Source: Massilia eurypsychrophila | GTDB taxonomy: Bacteria > Pseudomonadota > Gammaproteobacteria > Burkholderiales > Burkholderiaceae_D | Length of the DNA: 64,000 nt | Reading direction: 5' to 3' | Assembly: GCF_002760655.1 (NCBI RefSeq) | Contig: NZ_PDOC01000001.1 | Location: 1-64,000 of the forward strand | Part shown: one piece after another, positions 28,893 to 38,346 of the stretch | How the letters are laid out: every line of letters begins with the position of its first letter | Position numbering within the stretch: position 1 is the stretch's first letter | The notes under the pieces: model-generated | Seen by the model: the letters and a program-made list of their open reading frames with translations, nothing else | Databases searched by the model: none | What the model was told of the DNA's origin: nothing | Translations under genes and position numbers: made by a program

Positions 28893-30137
28893 TTGGCTAC
28901 TCCCAAATCGCTGGTGTCCGCTCTGTACGACCACTGGGACACCGTCGAGTGGCTGGCCCAACTGTCGCGCGAGATGCCGAGCTTTGAAGCGGAGCACGTG
29001 CTGGCGGTCGTCGCGCGCCTGGCGCCCGCCGCCTCGCCCGACCAGCAGCAGCAGACGCTGCGCCATCTGGTCAATGCCGACATCCTCCAGGCCCAGCCGC
29101 GCGGCCAGTCGTACCAGCTCAACACCTATGTGCTCGAATTCGTCCGCGGGCTGACGCGCGAGCACGAGCTTGGCTTGTCGGCGGTGCTCGGTTCGCGCAT
29201 CAACGCCATCACCGACGCCACCCGCAAGCTCAACGAAGGCGTGCAGGGACGCGACATGGACTTGCTGCGCCAGTCGGCCAACAAGTTGTCCGAGCTGTTC
29301 CGCCAGATCAGCCAGCAGCTCGACGGCGACCGCCACGCGATCCTCGAGCTGGCCGAGCGCGCCAAGGCGCAGCAGACCGACATGCCGATCGCGCGCCGCT
29401 ACCGCGAAGTGCTCGACGCCTACGACAACTACGTCGCGCCGATGGCGGCGATGATGGACAGCGGCCCCGGCGGCACCTTCTACCGTCACCTCGAACAGGC
29501 CGAGCATGCGCTCGACAACGCCGTCGATGTGCTGACGGTGCAAGGCGCGCTGTACACCCAGCGGCTGGCGTTGCGCCATGTCGCTTACCAGGCCAAGGAA
29601 TTGCGCCGGCTCGGCCGCGAGGTGCTCAAGCACTGCAGCGATACGCTGTTGCCGCTGCGCGAGGAAGTGCGCCAGCACAACGTGCTGTCGGCGGCCATCA
29701 GCGCATTGCTCGGCCGGGTGCGCAAGCGTGGCCTGAACCGCAGCTTGCCGGTGTCCGACCTTCCCTTGTGGCGGCGCGAGATGTCGCGCAGCGTATCGGT
29801 CGGCGCCGAGGTGCTGACCATCATGAGCGAAGCGCGCGCCTACGCGCCCGTGCTGGTGGGCTTCCCCGAAGAGCGCGCGGCCGGCGCCATGCCGGCGCTC
29901 GATCTGGTCGACGAGCAAGCCCTGACGGCCAACCTGCGCGCCGCCATGCCGGTCGCCAACCTGCTCGACTGGCTGCGCGCCCATTACCCGCACCTGAACG
30001 ACGCCACCTTGCTGCGCCTGTACCACGAACTGATCGCGCGCAATGACTGGCAGGCCGTCCAGAGCGGCGTCGCCAGCAGCGTTCCCCTCAACACCGTGCG
30101 GGTCACCCTGTATCCGCACGCCATCGAAGCCGCATGA
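28893..30137 (+). CDS. jetA: Wadjet/MksF-like kleisin subunit (JetA)
   Basis: The 414-residue helical protein starts with a winged-helix-like part (LYDHWDTVEWLAQLS, LRHLVNADILQAQPRGQSYQLN) and continues as long helices, the pattern of MukF/MksF/JetA kleisins. It would bridge the JetC dimer together with JetB. Assignment rests on position before jetB, an SMC-like ATPase and a TOPRIM protein, all overlapping by 4 bp. The start is TTG at 28893 with a TATACT -10-like box at 28833-28838. The sequence is divergent, so the Wadjet subtype cannot be called by eye. Confidence 0.82.
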   Translation: MATPKSLVSALYDHWDTVEWLAQLSREMPSFEAEHVLAVVARLAPAASPDQQQQTLRHLVNADILQAQPRGQSYQLNTYVLEFVRGLTREHELGLSAVLGSRINAITDATRKLNEGVQGRDMDLLRQSANKLSELFRQISQQLDGDRHAILELAERAKAQQTDMPIARRYREVLDAYDNYVAPMAAMMDSGPGGTFYRHLEQAEHALDNAVDVLTVQGALYTQRLALRHVAYQAKELRRLGREVLKHCSDTLLPLREEVRQHNVLSAAISALLGRVRKRGLNRSLPVSDLPLWRREMSRSVSVGAEVLTIMSEARAYAPVLVGFPEERAAGAMPALDLVDEQALTANLRAAMPVANLLDWLRAHYPHLNDATLLRLYHELIARNDWQAVQSGVASSVPLNTVRVTLYPHAIEAA

Positions 30138-30727
30138 ATCCTAACTCGCCCCCTGCTCCGATCGCCCTCGACAAGCTGACCCGCCTCAAGGATCTGTTCG
30201 CCATGCTCAACGCCGGACGCCACGTCAACCGCCTGGCCGAGCCGGTCCTGTGGGCCGAACTCGAGCGCGAGGCAGCCCAGTACGAACGGGTGTTCGGCGC
30301 GCTCGGCTACGAACTGCGCATCGACGGCCGCGGCTACGCCTGGTTCCAGACCGCCGAAGCGAGCGGCACCGTATCGAAGGCGACGCGCCAGCTGGCGCTG
30401 TTGTTCATGCTCATTTTCGAACAGCAGGCCGATGCCGGCCAGCACCTCGGCCGTTTCGTCGAGTGGCGCATCGACCGCCCATTGCTCGCGGCGCTGCTCG
30501 ACAAGAATCGCGCGCTGCTCGACGCCGAGGGCCTCGCCGAGCTCGACGCATTGCAGCAATTGCTCGACACGGCGGTGCGCTACGGCTTTGCCGACGCCGC
30601 CAACGGCGCCTGGCGCCTGCTGCCGGCGGTGTTTCGCTATCTCGACCGGTTCGAAGAACTGGCCGGCAACGCCGATCTCGCCGGCGAATCGATCGCGCTG
30701 GCCGCGCCGCAAGGGGAAGCGCCATGA
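30134..30727 (+). CDS. jetB: Wadjet/MksE-like subunit (JetB)
   Basis: The 197-residue protein fits the MukE/MksE/JetB role: a double winged-helix protein binding the kleisin (LYAMLNAGRHVNRL-like start, central YELRIDGRGYAWFQTAEASG, late RYGFADAANGAWRLLPAVFRYLDRFEEL). Its ATG overlaps the jetA stop and its TGA overlaps the jetC ATG, so the subunits are translationally coupled. The assignment depends mainly on size and operon position. Confidence 0.8.
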   Translation: MNPNSPPAPIALDKLTRLKDLFAMLNAGRHVNRLAEPVLWAELEREAAQYERVFGALGYELRIDGRGYAWFQTAEASGTVSKATRQLALLFMLIFEQQADAGQHLGRFVEWRIDRPLLAALLDKNRALLDAEGLAELDALQQLLDTAVRYGFADAANGAWRLLPAVFRYLDRFEELAGNADLAGESIALAAPQGEAP

Positions 30728-33501
30728 TGCAATACGGCTTCCAGCGCCTGGTCATGCTCGGCAGCGCCGGCTATCAACGCGCCGAACTGCCGCTCGACGC
30801 GGCCGTGTCGCTGATCGCGCCGAACAACACCGGCAAGACCAGCCTGATCAACGCGCTGCAATTTTTGCTCATCGTCGACAAGCGGCGCATGGATTTCGGC
30901 GCCCACGACATCGAAAAGAGCCGCCGCTTCTATTTCCCCAACAACAGCGCCTACATCCTGCTGGAAGTGGCCCTGCCGACCACTGGCACGGTCGTGCTCG
31001 GCTGCGTGGGCAAGGGAGTCAGCCACGATTACGACTACTTCGCCTACAAGGGCCAGCTCGACATGGAGGACTTTCGGCTGCCCAACGGCAGCGTCGTGAC
31101 CCAGCCGCAGCTGAAAGCGCACCTGGCCACCCGCAACAAACTGGTGTTCAGCTATTCGTCCGGCGAATTCTCCGACGCCATCTACGGCAGCCGCAAGAAG
31201 CGCCAGGACCACGAGCCGGACTTCACCATCTTCAAGCTCGAGCATGCCAGCCTGGCCGAGGCATTCCAGCGCGTGCTCACGCGCACCTTGCGGCTCGACC
31301 GGCTGCGTTCGGGCGAGGTCAAGGATTACCTGTTGAGCATCTTCCGGCGCGACCTGCCCGACGCCAACATCGATTTCAAGGCCGAGTGGGACAAGGCGTT
31401 TGCCGACGTCAATGCCGACCGCGCGCAGTACCAGGCAGCGCTGGCGCACCAGGGCGACATCGCCGCGCTGGAGCGCGATGCCGGCGAGCGGCTCGTCCTG
31501 CGCGGCAAGCTGGTCCACAACCGGCCGCTGATCGACGCCGCGCTGGCCGACTGGGACCGCCACGTCGCAGACAGTGAAGCGCGCCTGCAGGAAAGCATCG
31601 CCGGCTGCGCGCGCGAACAGCAGCGCCTGCGCGCGCGCGAACTGGAACTGACCGAGCAACGCTTGCTGAAGCGCCAGCGCCGGCAGGAATTGCAACAGGT
31701 CGCCGCCCGGCACGCCGAACTGGCGCAGCAGTTCGCCTTGCTGCCCGAGCGCCGCACGCTCGAAGCGCGCCACGCCGAAGCGCGCCAGGCGCTCGAGTCG
31801 CAGATCGCGCTGGTGCAACAGGCCAGCACGCGCAGCGTGGACGCGATCGAGCGCGAGCGCCGCAGCGCCGAGCAGGAACGGGCCGGCTTGCAGCGCGAAC
31901 AGGCGAGCCTGGCCGACAACCTGTACCTGCGCCTGCAGGCAACCGTCAGCGCCGACCAGCTCGCCGCGCTCAACGTGCTGCTGGCGCGCCAGGTCATGAC
32001 CTTGGGGGCGGACCAGTTCGCGATCGATGCGCAGCAAATGCCCGCCTTGCGCGCCGGGCTCGACCGCCTGATCGACGGCGGCCGCATCGCCCTGCCCGGC
32101 ATCGCCCTGGCGCTCGGCACGCTCGACGCGCAGCACAGCCAGCGCACGCCCGCCGACATCGCCTTGCGCATCGGCGAACTCGATCAGCAGATCGACGACC
32201 TGCTACGGCAGGGCGAGGCGGCGCGCGCGCTGGACGCCGCCCGCGCCCGCAAGCAGCAGTTCGAGCAAGCGGTTCGGCAAATCGAACGCGAGCTCGACCT
32301 GTTCGACGAACTGGGCGCACTGACGCTGTCGGCGGCGCAGCGCGCAGCGCAGCTGGCCGAGGTGTCGGCGGACATCGACGCGATCGAGGCCGAACAGGCA
32401 CAGGCGAACAACGCCGTCCAGCACCAGCGCGAGCTGGAAGCGCAGAGCCTGCGTCAGCTCGCCAGCCTGCGCACCGCCCATAAGGAAATCGTCCAACGGC
32501 GCGAGCGCCGCGGCGACACTGCATCGGTGTTTTCCTACCTGGCCGAGCTGCCGCAGCAAGCATGGACCGGCGCGCCGGGATTCGCCCTCGAGCAACTGCC
32601 CGAGCAGTTGGAAAGCTACAGCAACGATTGTCGCCGGCTGCTGCAGCTTAACGACCAGTTGCCGCACCAGGTCGCCCAACTGCACGCCGGCGGCCTGACC
32701 AAGTTCAGTTACATGGGTGGCGAGGAGCTGGAAATCGACCGCATGATCGCCTTCGCCGCCCACCTGCCGCAAGAGGCCGAAGCGCTCGAGCGCAAGGCGC
32801 GCAGCGCTGTGGTCAACGTCACCGCGTGCCTGCGCGAACTGCGCGACGGCTTGCTCACCTTCAAGAGCCGCATGCGCGACTTCAACCGCCTCATCAGCCG
32901 GCGCCAGCTGTCCGACCTGGCCGTCTTCAAGATCGAACCGGTTGACGAACTGGTGCTGGTCGACGCCATCGAACTGTTGATCGGCAAGGCCGAGCAGGTC
33001 GACGACGGCGAATCGTTCTCCCTGTTCAATCACGCCAGCGTGCTCGACGACGACGCCCTGAACCGCGCCAAGCAGGTGCTGATCGGCGAGGGCGAAGCGC
33101 GCGGCTGCCTGCGCGTGGAACACCTGTTCCGCCTCGAGTTCATTGTCGGCAAGGCCGGCCGCGCCACCGAATCGTTTACCGACATCGACAGCGCCGCCTC
33201 GAACGGCACCGTGCTCATGGCCAAGCTGATCACCGGGCTGGCGCTGCTGCACCTGATGCAGGACAAGCGCCACCGCGTGCAGGCGGTGTGTTACCTCGAC
33301 GAGGCGTCGGCGCTCGACCAGAAAAACCAGCGCAGCCTGATCGAAACAGCCGACGACTTCGGCTTCGCGCTGATCTTCGCCTCGCCGGCGCCGCTGGTGA
33401 CGGCCCGCTATTGCGTGCCGATCAGCAGCCAGGACGGGTACAACCACATCAGCCGCCAGCACTGGCAATTGCTCGAGCCGCTGGGCGAGCCGGCACCATG
33501 A
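30724..33501 (+). CDS. jetC: Wadjet/MksB-like SMC ATPase (JetC)
   Basis: The 925-residue protein has Walker A in APNNTGKTSLINAL (about residues 32-45) and a central coiled coil of about 500 residues rich in Glu, Arg, Gln and Leu. The C-terminal head carries CYLDEASALDQKNQRSLIE as Walker B/D-loop. This is the MukB/MksB/JetC layout. Known Wadjet complexes extrude DNA loops with ATP and detect small circular DNA, leading to plasmid cleavage. ATG at 30724 overlaps the jetB stop; the adjacent ATG at 30727 is an alternative. Confidence 0.9.
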   Translation: MMQYGFQRLVMLGSAGYQRAELPLDAAVSLIAPNNTGKTSLINALQFLLIVDKRRMDFGAHDIEKSRRFYFPNNSAYILLEVALPTTGTVVLGCVGKGVSHDYDYFAYKGQLDMEDFRLPNGSVVTQPQLKAHLATRNKLVFSYSSGEFSDAIYGSRKKRQDHEPDFTIFKLEHASLAEAFQRVLTRTLRLDRLRSGEVKDYLLSIFRRDLPDANIDFKAEWDKAFADVNADRAQYQAALAHQGDIAALERDAGERLVLRGKLVHNRPLIDAALADWDRHVADSEARLQESIAGCAREQQRLRARELELTEQRLLKRQRRQELQQVAARHAELAQQFALLPERRTLEARHAEARQALESQIALVQQASTRSVDAIERERRSAEQERAGLQREQASLADNLYLRLQATVSADQLAALNVLLARQVMTLGADQFAIDAQQMPALRAGLDRLIDGGRIALPGIALALGTLDAQHSQRTPADIALRIGELDQQIDDLLRQGEAARALDAARARKQQFEQAVRQIERELDLFDELGALTLSAAQRAAQLAEVSADIDAIEAEQAQANNAVQHQRELEAQSLRQLASLRTAHKEIVQRRERRGDTASVFSYLAELPQQAWTGAPGFALEQLPEQLESYSNDCRRLLQLNDQLPHQVAQLHAGGLTKFSYMGGEELEIDRMIAFAAHLPQEAEALERKARSAVVNVTACLRELRDGLLTFKSRMRDFNRLISRRQLSDLAVFKIEPVDELVLVDAIELLIGKAEQVDDGESFSLFNHASVLDDDALNRAKQVLIGEGEARGCLRVEHLFRLEFIVGKAGRATESFTDIDSAASNGTVLMAKLITGLALLHLMQDKRHRVQAVCYLDEASALDQKNQRSLIETADDFGFALIFASPAPLVTARYCVPISSQDGYNHISRQHWQLLEPLGEPAP

Positions 33502-34367
33502 GCCGCGCGCTGGCCGACGCGCTCGACAAGCTGCTGAACGTTGCGGCGCCGTGCGCGGCGAGCCTGTTCACGGTGGCGCAGCGCCGCGAGCTGGACCGCT
33601 TTGCGCGCCAAACCGGCACCGTGCGCCTGATCACGCAAGGGCGCGGCGCCAGCTACCTGGTGACCGACGCGGCGCTGGCGCGCGTGCACCTGACCGCGCT
33701 GCGGCCGACGGCGATCGCCGCGCTCGACGCCAGCTTGCCGGCGCGCGCCAACAACATCGCCAGGATGCGCGACAGCAAAGGGCGCGGCCACACCCACCGC
33801 GCCGGCTACCTGCTGCTGAAAGCAATCGGGCCGGGCGTGACGTGGCAGCGCGGCGACGGCGCCATTGCCGACATTTCGGCCGGCACGTCGCTATGCGGCG
33901 CCGCCGCCATCGCCATCGAGGTGGAGGACGGCTGGCACAGCGACGCGCCCATCTGGCTGGTGGAAAACCAGGCCTTGTTCGATCGCCTGGACTGGCTGCC
34001 GGCCGATGCGCATGGCTCGATCGTGTACTACGGCGGGCAGTTGAGCCGGCTGCTGCTGGAATGGACGGCGCAGCGCGCGCGCGGCGAGCGCTTCGTGTTC
34101 TTTCCCGACTACGACGGTGTCGGCTTGCTCAACTACGCGCGCTTGCGCGAGAAGTCGCTGGCGCCGGTGGAATTCTGGCTCATGCCGGACTGGGCGGATC
34201 GCCTGCGGCAATACGGCAGCAACCGGGTGTGGCAAAACACGCACAAGGATTACGCCGCCGCCATTGCCCGGCTCGCTACCCTCGGCATGCCGCCCGCCGT
34301 GGAGGCGCTGTGCCAGGCGATGTCCGGGCAAGGCCTGGCGCTGGAGCATGAAGCGGTGTGGTTGTGA
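33498..34367 (+). CDS. jetD: Wadjet nuclease subunit (JetD/MksG-like TOPRIM)
   Basis: The 289-residue protein has the TOPRIM catalytic residues of JetD: Glu156 in PIWLVENQALFDRL and Asp204/Asp206 in FFPDYDGVGLLNYARL. In studied Wadjet systems this subunit, related to topoisomerase VI A, cuts DNA after loop extrusion stalls. It starts on the jetC stop (ATGA overlap) and ends the operon. At 289 residues it is shorter than typical JetD (about 380-400), so the N-terminal arm domain is reduced. The catalytic part looks intact. Confidence 0.86.
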   Translation: MSRALADALDKLLNVAAPCAASLFTVAQRRELDRFARQTGTVRLITQGRGASYLVTDAALARVHLTALRPTAIAALDASLPARANNIARMRDSKGRGHTHRAGYLLLKAIGPGVTWQRGDGAIADISAGTSLCGAAAIAIEVEDGWHSDAPIWLVENQALFDRLDWLPADAHGSIVYYGGQLSRLLLEWTAQRARGERFVFFPDYDGVGLLNYARLREKSLAPVEFWLMPDWADRLRQYGSNRVWQNTHKDYAAAIARLATLGMPPAVEALCQAMSGQGLALEHEAVWL

Positions 34368-34390
34368 TCGCGTGCTGCCCGGTTTGTGTG

Positions 34391-34579
34391 TCAGATTGAG
34401 GGCAGGCTGAACACCTGCCTCAGGTACGCCAGGTACGTCGTTTCCGTCGACACCGTCTTGCCAGGCGAATCCGACAGCTTGGCCACCGGCTGCCCATTAC
34501 AGCGCATCAGTTTCCAAGCAGGCTTCGTACGATGGGTTGCATGGTTCATGTCCGCAAGGACTGGCGCTAGGCGTTCACC
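34391..34579 (-). pseudogene. pncB: 3' fragment of nicotinate phosphoribosyltransferase gene
   Basis: The minus strand encodes [18 protein letters not shown] followed by [14 protein letters not shown] and a stop, the conserved C-terminus of nicotinate phosphoribosyltransferase. An in-frame stop at 34580-34582 and unrelated sequence beyond show that the remaining roughly 330 residues are absent. It lies 23 bp after jetD, facing it, and marks the right edge of the inserted locus. A complete pncB may exist elsewhere in the genome. Confidence 0.85.
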
Positions 34580-34619
34580 TTAACCGAATTTTCTGGGCGC
34601 GAGGCCGCCGGAGGAGGGA

Positions 34620-35768
34620 TCAGACGCCTCCGCGCTTCTTGCGCACTGGCAGCGAGAAAACGTCAGCCAAGACTGTGCTGTCACCGATCTGCCGGGCAGG
34701 CGAAGCTGCATCGTATACCACCAACAATTCATCACCGGCGCCGGCCTTATCGCAGAACAGCGAGATTCCTTCAGGATGGTCGACGCCCTGACCGTAAGGC
34801 AGTACCAAGACCCGTTCCAGACAGTCTGAAGGCACGACCGTATCTTTGGTCGGTGTGGCGCCACCCACCCAGCGATAAATATACACCGGGCCATCCAGAT
34901 CCATCGTCGGGCCGGCAAGGATCAGTATGTCCTCACCTTGCACGCACAGGTCACGAACGCCAAGCCCATCCAAATTCAAGAAATGCTTGCGCATCATCTT
35001 GCCGTCATCGCTCACCGGCGCCAGCCGCATCCAGCCGGGTTCTGTATCGTCGACCAGCGCCACTTCAATAATTGCCGCCCATCCCCGCAAGACCGGACCA
35101 CGCAGTCCCAGAAGTAAATGCTTTCCCACGACAGCGATACCTTCGATGTCAAAGCCGTTGTCCTTGCCTGGGATTGACAAGAAAGGACCAAAATGCTCGT
35201 CAGCCCGAAGGAGCGCCGTCAAGTCGTTACCGTGTTCGTCTGTGCGAAGCATTGCTGCTGTCCGCATCTTGGCTTTCTTTCCTTCTTCCTTTACGAGGGT
35301 GTATTCGCCATCCTGCTCGATGACGGGAATGCGCGCTAACAGATATCGATTGCCGTCCGCGCTAACGGAGCATAGCCGCTTGTGTGCCTTTTTCACGCCG
35401 TCGTCCGGTCGGGGCTGTTTACGTTTAAGGCTATGCGAGCCGGTTAGCCACAGGTAATTGCCGTCGAAGGCCAAGCCCTCAATATCGGCCTCGTTGATTT
35501 CATCCGGCGTAGCGCCGTGGGGCGGTAGCGGCAGCGGCAAAAAGTCGTGCAAGGCGAACTGCTTGTGCCCATGCGTTGAACTGCTTCGACCGGTGCTGTC
35601 CTTGTCCATCAGGGTCAAGCGTTCGAGGCTGACGGTCTCATCGTTTGCAAGCCACAGGTTGCGGCCCATTTGCAAGACTACGGAAAGGCCGTCGCGCAGT
35701 TCCTTGTTTGGCGCGAGGTTATCGTGCTCCTGATGAAATTCGAGCAAGACAATGTTTGTTGGATGCAT
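34620..35768 (-). CDS. DUF3616 protein
   Basis: The 382-residue protein has repeated propeller-like blades with the DIEG signature (INEADIEGLAFDGNYLWLTG and NGFDIEGIAVVGKHLLLGLRG), matching DUF3616. No signal peptide is seen, so it is probably cytoplasmic. Function is unknown. Codon use is less GC-biased than in the Wadjet-like genes, suggesting a separate acquisition. It has about 250 bp of free upstream sequence to the divergent TonB-like gene. Confidence 0.85.
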   Translation of the reverse strand: MHPTNIVLLEFHQEHDNLAPNKELRDGLSVVLQMGRNLWLANDETVSLERLTLMDKDSTGRSSSTHGHKQFALHDFLPLPLPPHGATPDEINEADIEGLAFDGNYLWLTGSHSLKRKQPRPDDGVKKAHKRLCSVSADGNRYLLARIPVIEQDGEYTLVKEEGKKAKMRTAAMLRTDEHGNDLTALLRADEHFGPFLSIPGKDNGFDIEGIAVVGKHLLLGLRGPVLRGWAAIIEVALVDDTEPGWMRLAPVSDDGKMMRKHFLNLDGLGVRDLCVQGEDILILAGPTMDLDGPVYIYRWVGGATPTKDTVVPSDCLERVLVLPYGQGVDHPEGISLFCDKAGAGDELLVVYDAASPARQIGDSTVLADVFSLPVRKKRGGV

Positions 35769-36015
35769 GTGTTCTCCCGGGTTTTACGTAGAGCATACCG
35801 CGACCGCTCGCCGGCGTGTGCTAGATGAAAATACGCGAACGAGTGACCGGGGAGCAGGCCCCGGCCCAAGGAAAACGCTGACTGCCGATCAGACCGCTGT
35901 ATGATCTTAGAATAGTGATAATCGTAAACATGGCCAAACGGCAGACCCGATGGATTGGCAGATGTTGGTAGATATGTAGTCGCACAGAAATCGGACCAGC
36001 AGCCTGCACGCACAC

Positions 36016-37788
36016 ATGACTTTTCTAACTTATCAGCCACCGATTCACTCGTTCGTCCCATCGTTCCTTCAGCGGGTTCCCTTGCGGTTCAACGCTGCGC
36101 TGGTCGTCTCCTTGCTGGTTCACGCGCTGCTGTTGAGCGTCGTTATCGGCGGCCAGTCGTTCGGGATGCCGGGTCTGAACTTACCGTGGAAAGAACGGCG
36201 CCTGACGGCAAATGACTTGCAAATTCGCCTGGCAGCGACGCAGCCCATTGTGACGCCATCGGCGCCAACGGATACTGCGCCGGCAACGATGGCCACGCCG
36301 GCGACCGCGGCAGTGACCCCGCCCGTAGCCGCGAGCAGTCTGCCGGCATTGCCCGAGCCAACACCTGTCGCCAGCCAGAGCGACGTGATCGCGTTGACGC
36401 CGGCAACGATAACCGCGCCGCCCGCGGAACCGGCAATCACGGCGCCGAAACGCACCAGCGTGATCGTGCCCACTGCGCCAGAAACGCCGCCGGCGAAAGC
36501 AGTCACAGCCGCACCTGCGCCAACCCTGCCAACCCAGGTCATCGAAATGCCCGCAGCCAGCGACAAGGAAGCCGCGGCACGCAAGCAGATCGACCAGGAG
36601 ACACAGGCGCGCGCGCTCGATCAGACCAGGATCGAGCAGGAGAAGCAGACCGCGGAGCGGGCACGACAGACGGCACTAGCTGCCGCCACGCAGCGGGAAG
36701 CGGCACGGCAGGAACAGCTACGGCAAGACACCGCACGCGCCGAGCAAACCGCCAGAAGCGAAGCGGCGCGAGTTGAGAGCGAGCGCCAGGAGCTGGGCCG
36801 GCAAGCGGCTCTGCGTCAGGAGGCACTACGACAGGAGCGGGCAAAGCAGGACGAAAAGACTCAGCAGGCAGCCGCCGCGCGACAGGAACTGGAACGCGCT
36901 GACACCGCACGGCATGAAGCCAGTCAGAAAGAAGCCGCACGACAAGAACAGGCAAAGCTGGCTCAGCTAGAAGCGGCTCGGCAGACCCAGCTGGAAACCG
37001 CGCGACAAGACACCATCAAACAAGAAGCGGCTCGGCGCGACGCAGCAAAGCAGGCGGCGACACGGCAAGAGGCCATTGCGCAGGAAGCGGCGCGCCAGGA
37101 CGCAGCGAAACAAGAAGCAGCGCGACAGGAGCGCACACGACAAGACGCAATAGCTCAGGCAACGGCGCGGCAGGAAGCGTCAAAACAGGAAGCTGCGCGA
37201 CAAGAGCGGGCACGGCAAGACACGGTCGCGCAGGAGGCGGCGCGCCAAGACGCAGCTAAGCAAGAAGCAGCGCGACAAGAGCGGGCGCGCCAGGACTTGG
37301 CCCAGCGCGAACGGACCGAGCAGGAAGCAAGCCGCGCGGAGCGGCTGCGGGCGATCGGCAAGCAGCTCAACGCGGAATCGGCCCAGCGCAACGCCGCGGC
37401 GGATCCCACGCGCTCGCTGCTGCCGACGATAAGCGGCCTGCGCCGCGGATGGCTGCTGGGGCGCGCCGATCCGAACAACGATCTGGTCCTGTACGCCGAA
37501 GCGATGAGCCGCAAGATCGAGCTCAATCAGACATTCGACATCGTGCGCGACGTTGTGAAACAGCCGCACGCGCGGCCGATGGTGACGGTGGCCGTGCGCG
37601 CCGACGGTTCTGTCGAGAAAGTGACGTTCGACGTGTCGAGCGGGGTGCCCGCCATCGACGCGGCGATTCGGAGGGTGGTGGCCAGCCAGGCGCCCTATCC
37701 TGCCTTCACGCCAGCCATTTCTCGCCATTACGACGTGATCGAAATCCGCCGCACCTGGGCATTCGACACCGCCATCCGCCTTCAGTGA
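36016..37788 (+). CDS. TonB/TolA-like protein with long Ala-Arg-Gln-Glu repeat
   Basis: The 590-residue protein has one N-terminal membrane helix (about residues 26-46, with the His typical of TonB in SLLVHALLLSV) and a Thr/Pro/Ala-rich linker. About 270 residues of ARQEAARQERARQD-type repeats follow, surely a long helix, and the C-terminus is a TonB-C-like domain (VTVAVRADGSVEKVTFDVSSG). The layout, a rod spanning the periplasm from inner membrane to a C-terminal domain, resembles TolA. No ExbB/ExbD genes are next to it. Near-identical repeat units at about 37105, 37190 and 37261 could recombine and vary the length. Confidence 0.85.
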   Translation: MTFLTYQPPIHSFVPSFLQRVPLRFNAALVVSLLVHALLLSVVIGGQSFGMPGLNLPWKERRLTANDLQIRLAATQPIVTPSAPTDTAPATMATPATAAVTPPVAASSLPALPEPTPVASQSDVIALTPATITAPPAEPAITAPKRTSVIVPTAPETPPAKAVTAAPAPTLPTQVIEMPAASDKEAAARKQIDQETQARALDQTRIEQEKQTAERARQTALAAATQREAARQEQLRQDTARAEQTARSEAARVESERQELGRQAALRQEALRQERAKQDEKTQQAAAARQELERADTARHEASQKEAARQEQAKLAQLEAARQTQLETARQDTIKQEAARRDAAKQAATRQEAIAQEAARQDAAKQEAARQERTRQDAIAQATARQEASKQEAARQERARQDTVAQEAARQDAAKQEAARQERARQDLAQRERTEQEASRAERLRAIGKQLNAESAQRNAAADPTRSLLPTISGLRRGWLLGRADPNNDLVLYAEAMSRKIELNQTFDIVRDVVKQPHARPMVTVAVRADGSVEKVTFDVSSGVPAIDAAIRRVVASQAPYPAFTPAISRHYDVIEIRRTWAFDTAIRLQ

Positions 37789-38055
37789 CGTCGTAGTCCG
37801 TGAGCGCAGGCGCGGGACTTTCAGCTCAATCCAATGCTGTCGAGCAAACCTGTGCTGTCGCCACCTCAACGGCATATGTTCTCTGGCATGTAAGCAAATT
37901 CACCGCCGTGTAAGGGGTTGTAAGACTTCAATTGTGCGTAGGGCAAGCGCAATTAAAGTGGCGCCTGTTCGCTTTTCTAATTTCGCCGAAAAGTGGAATA
38001 GCCCGCTCACACGCAACTGTTGAGCTAACTTATGACCAATTGCCCGGAGTAGTCG

Positions 38056-38280
38056 ATGGACGGAAAAGAGTTTGTTGTTCTTGCTGAGCGCGACGCGATC
38101 CTTATTGCGGCTGTCCGGAATGCGTTACGCGCCATGGAGCTGACCAATGGAAACATCGTCAGGATGGAAGGCGTGCGCGGAATATTGCACTTCGAATCCG
38201 AGATTCAAAAGCTCAAGATGGCCCTGCACTTGTTGGGGGTGACCGCCACGGACCATGCGGATGCCTTGATTAGAGGATAG
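38056..38280 (+). CDS. Small protein of unknown function
   Basis: The 74-residue protein is mixed polar/hydrophobic with no recognisable domain; it has neither signal peptide nor cysteines. GGAG lies 8 nt before the ATG, which supports it as a real gene. It is convergent with the next gene, and a hairpin lies between them. The 267 bp upstream are gene-free. Confidence 0.6.
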   Translation: MDGKEFVVLAERDAILIAAVRNALRAMELTNGNIVRMEGVRGILHFESEIQKLKMALHLLGVTATDHADALIRG

Positions 38281-38313
38281 GCGCAAGACTGCGCGCCGCA
38301 TAGTCGCCACTAC

Positions 38314-38340
38314 ATGCCGTCCGGCCCTGCCCGACGGCAT
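38314..38340. terminator. Hairpin between convergent genes, possible terminator
   Basis: ATGCCGTC (38314-38321) and GACGGCAT (38333-38340) form an 8-bp stem with an 11-nt loop between two convergent stops. There is no long T-run, so termination is only possible. Confidence 0.35.
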
Positions 38341-38346
38341 TGCCTC

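Noticed and set aside
28008-30119. Minus-strand frame of about 700 codons opposite the jetA region
   Set aside because: No motif, and the plus strand has overlapping start/stop coupling of the operon.
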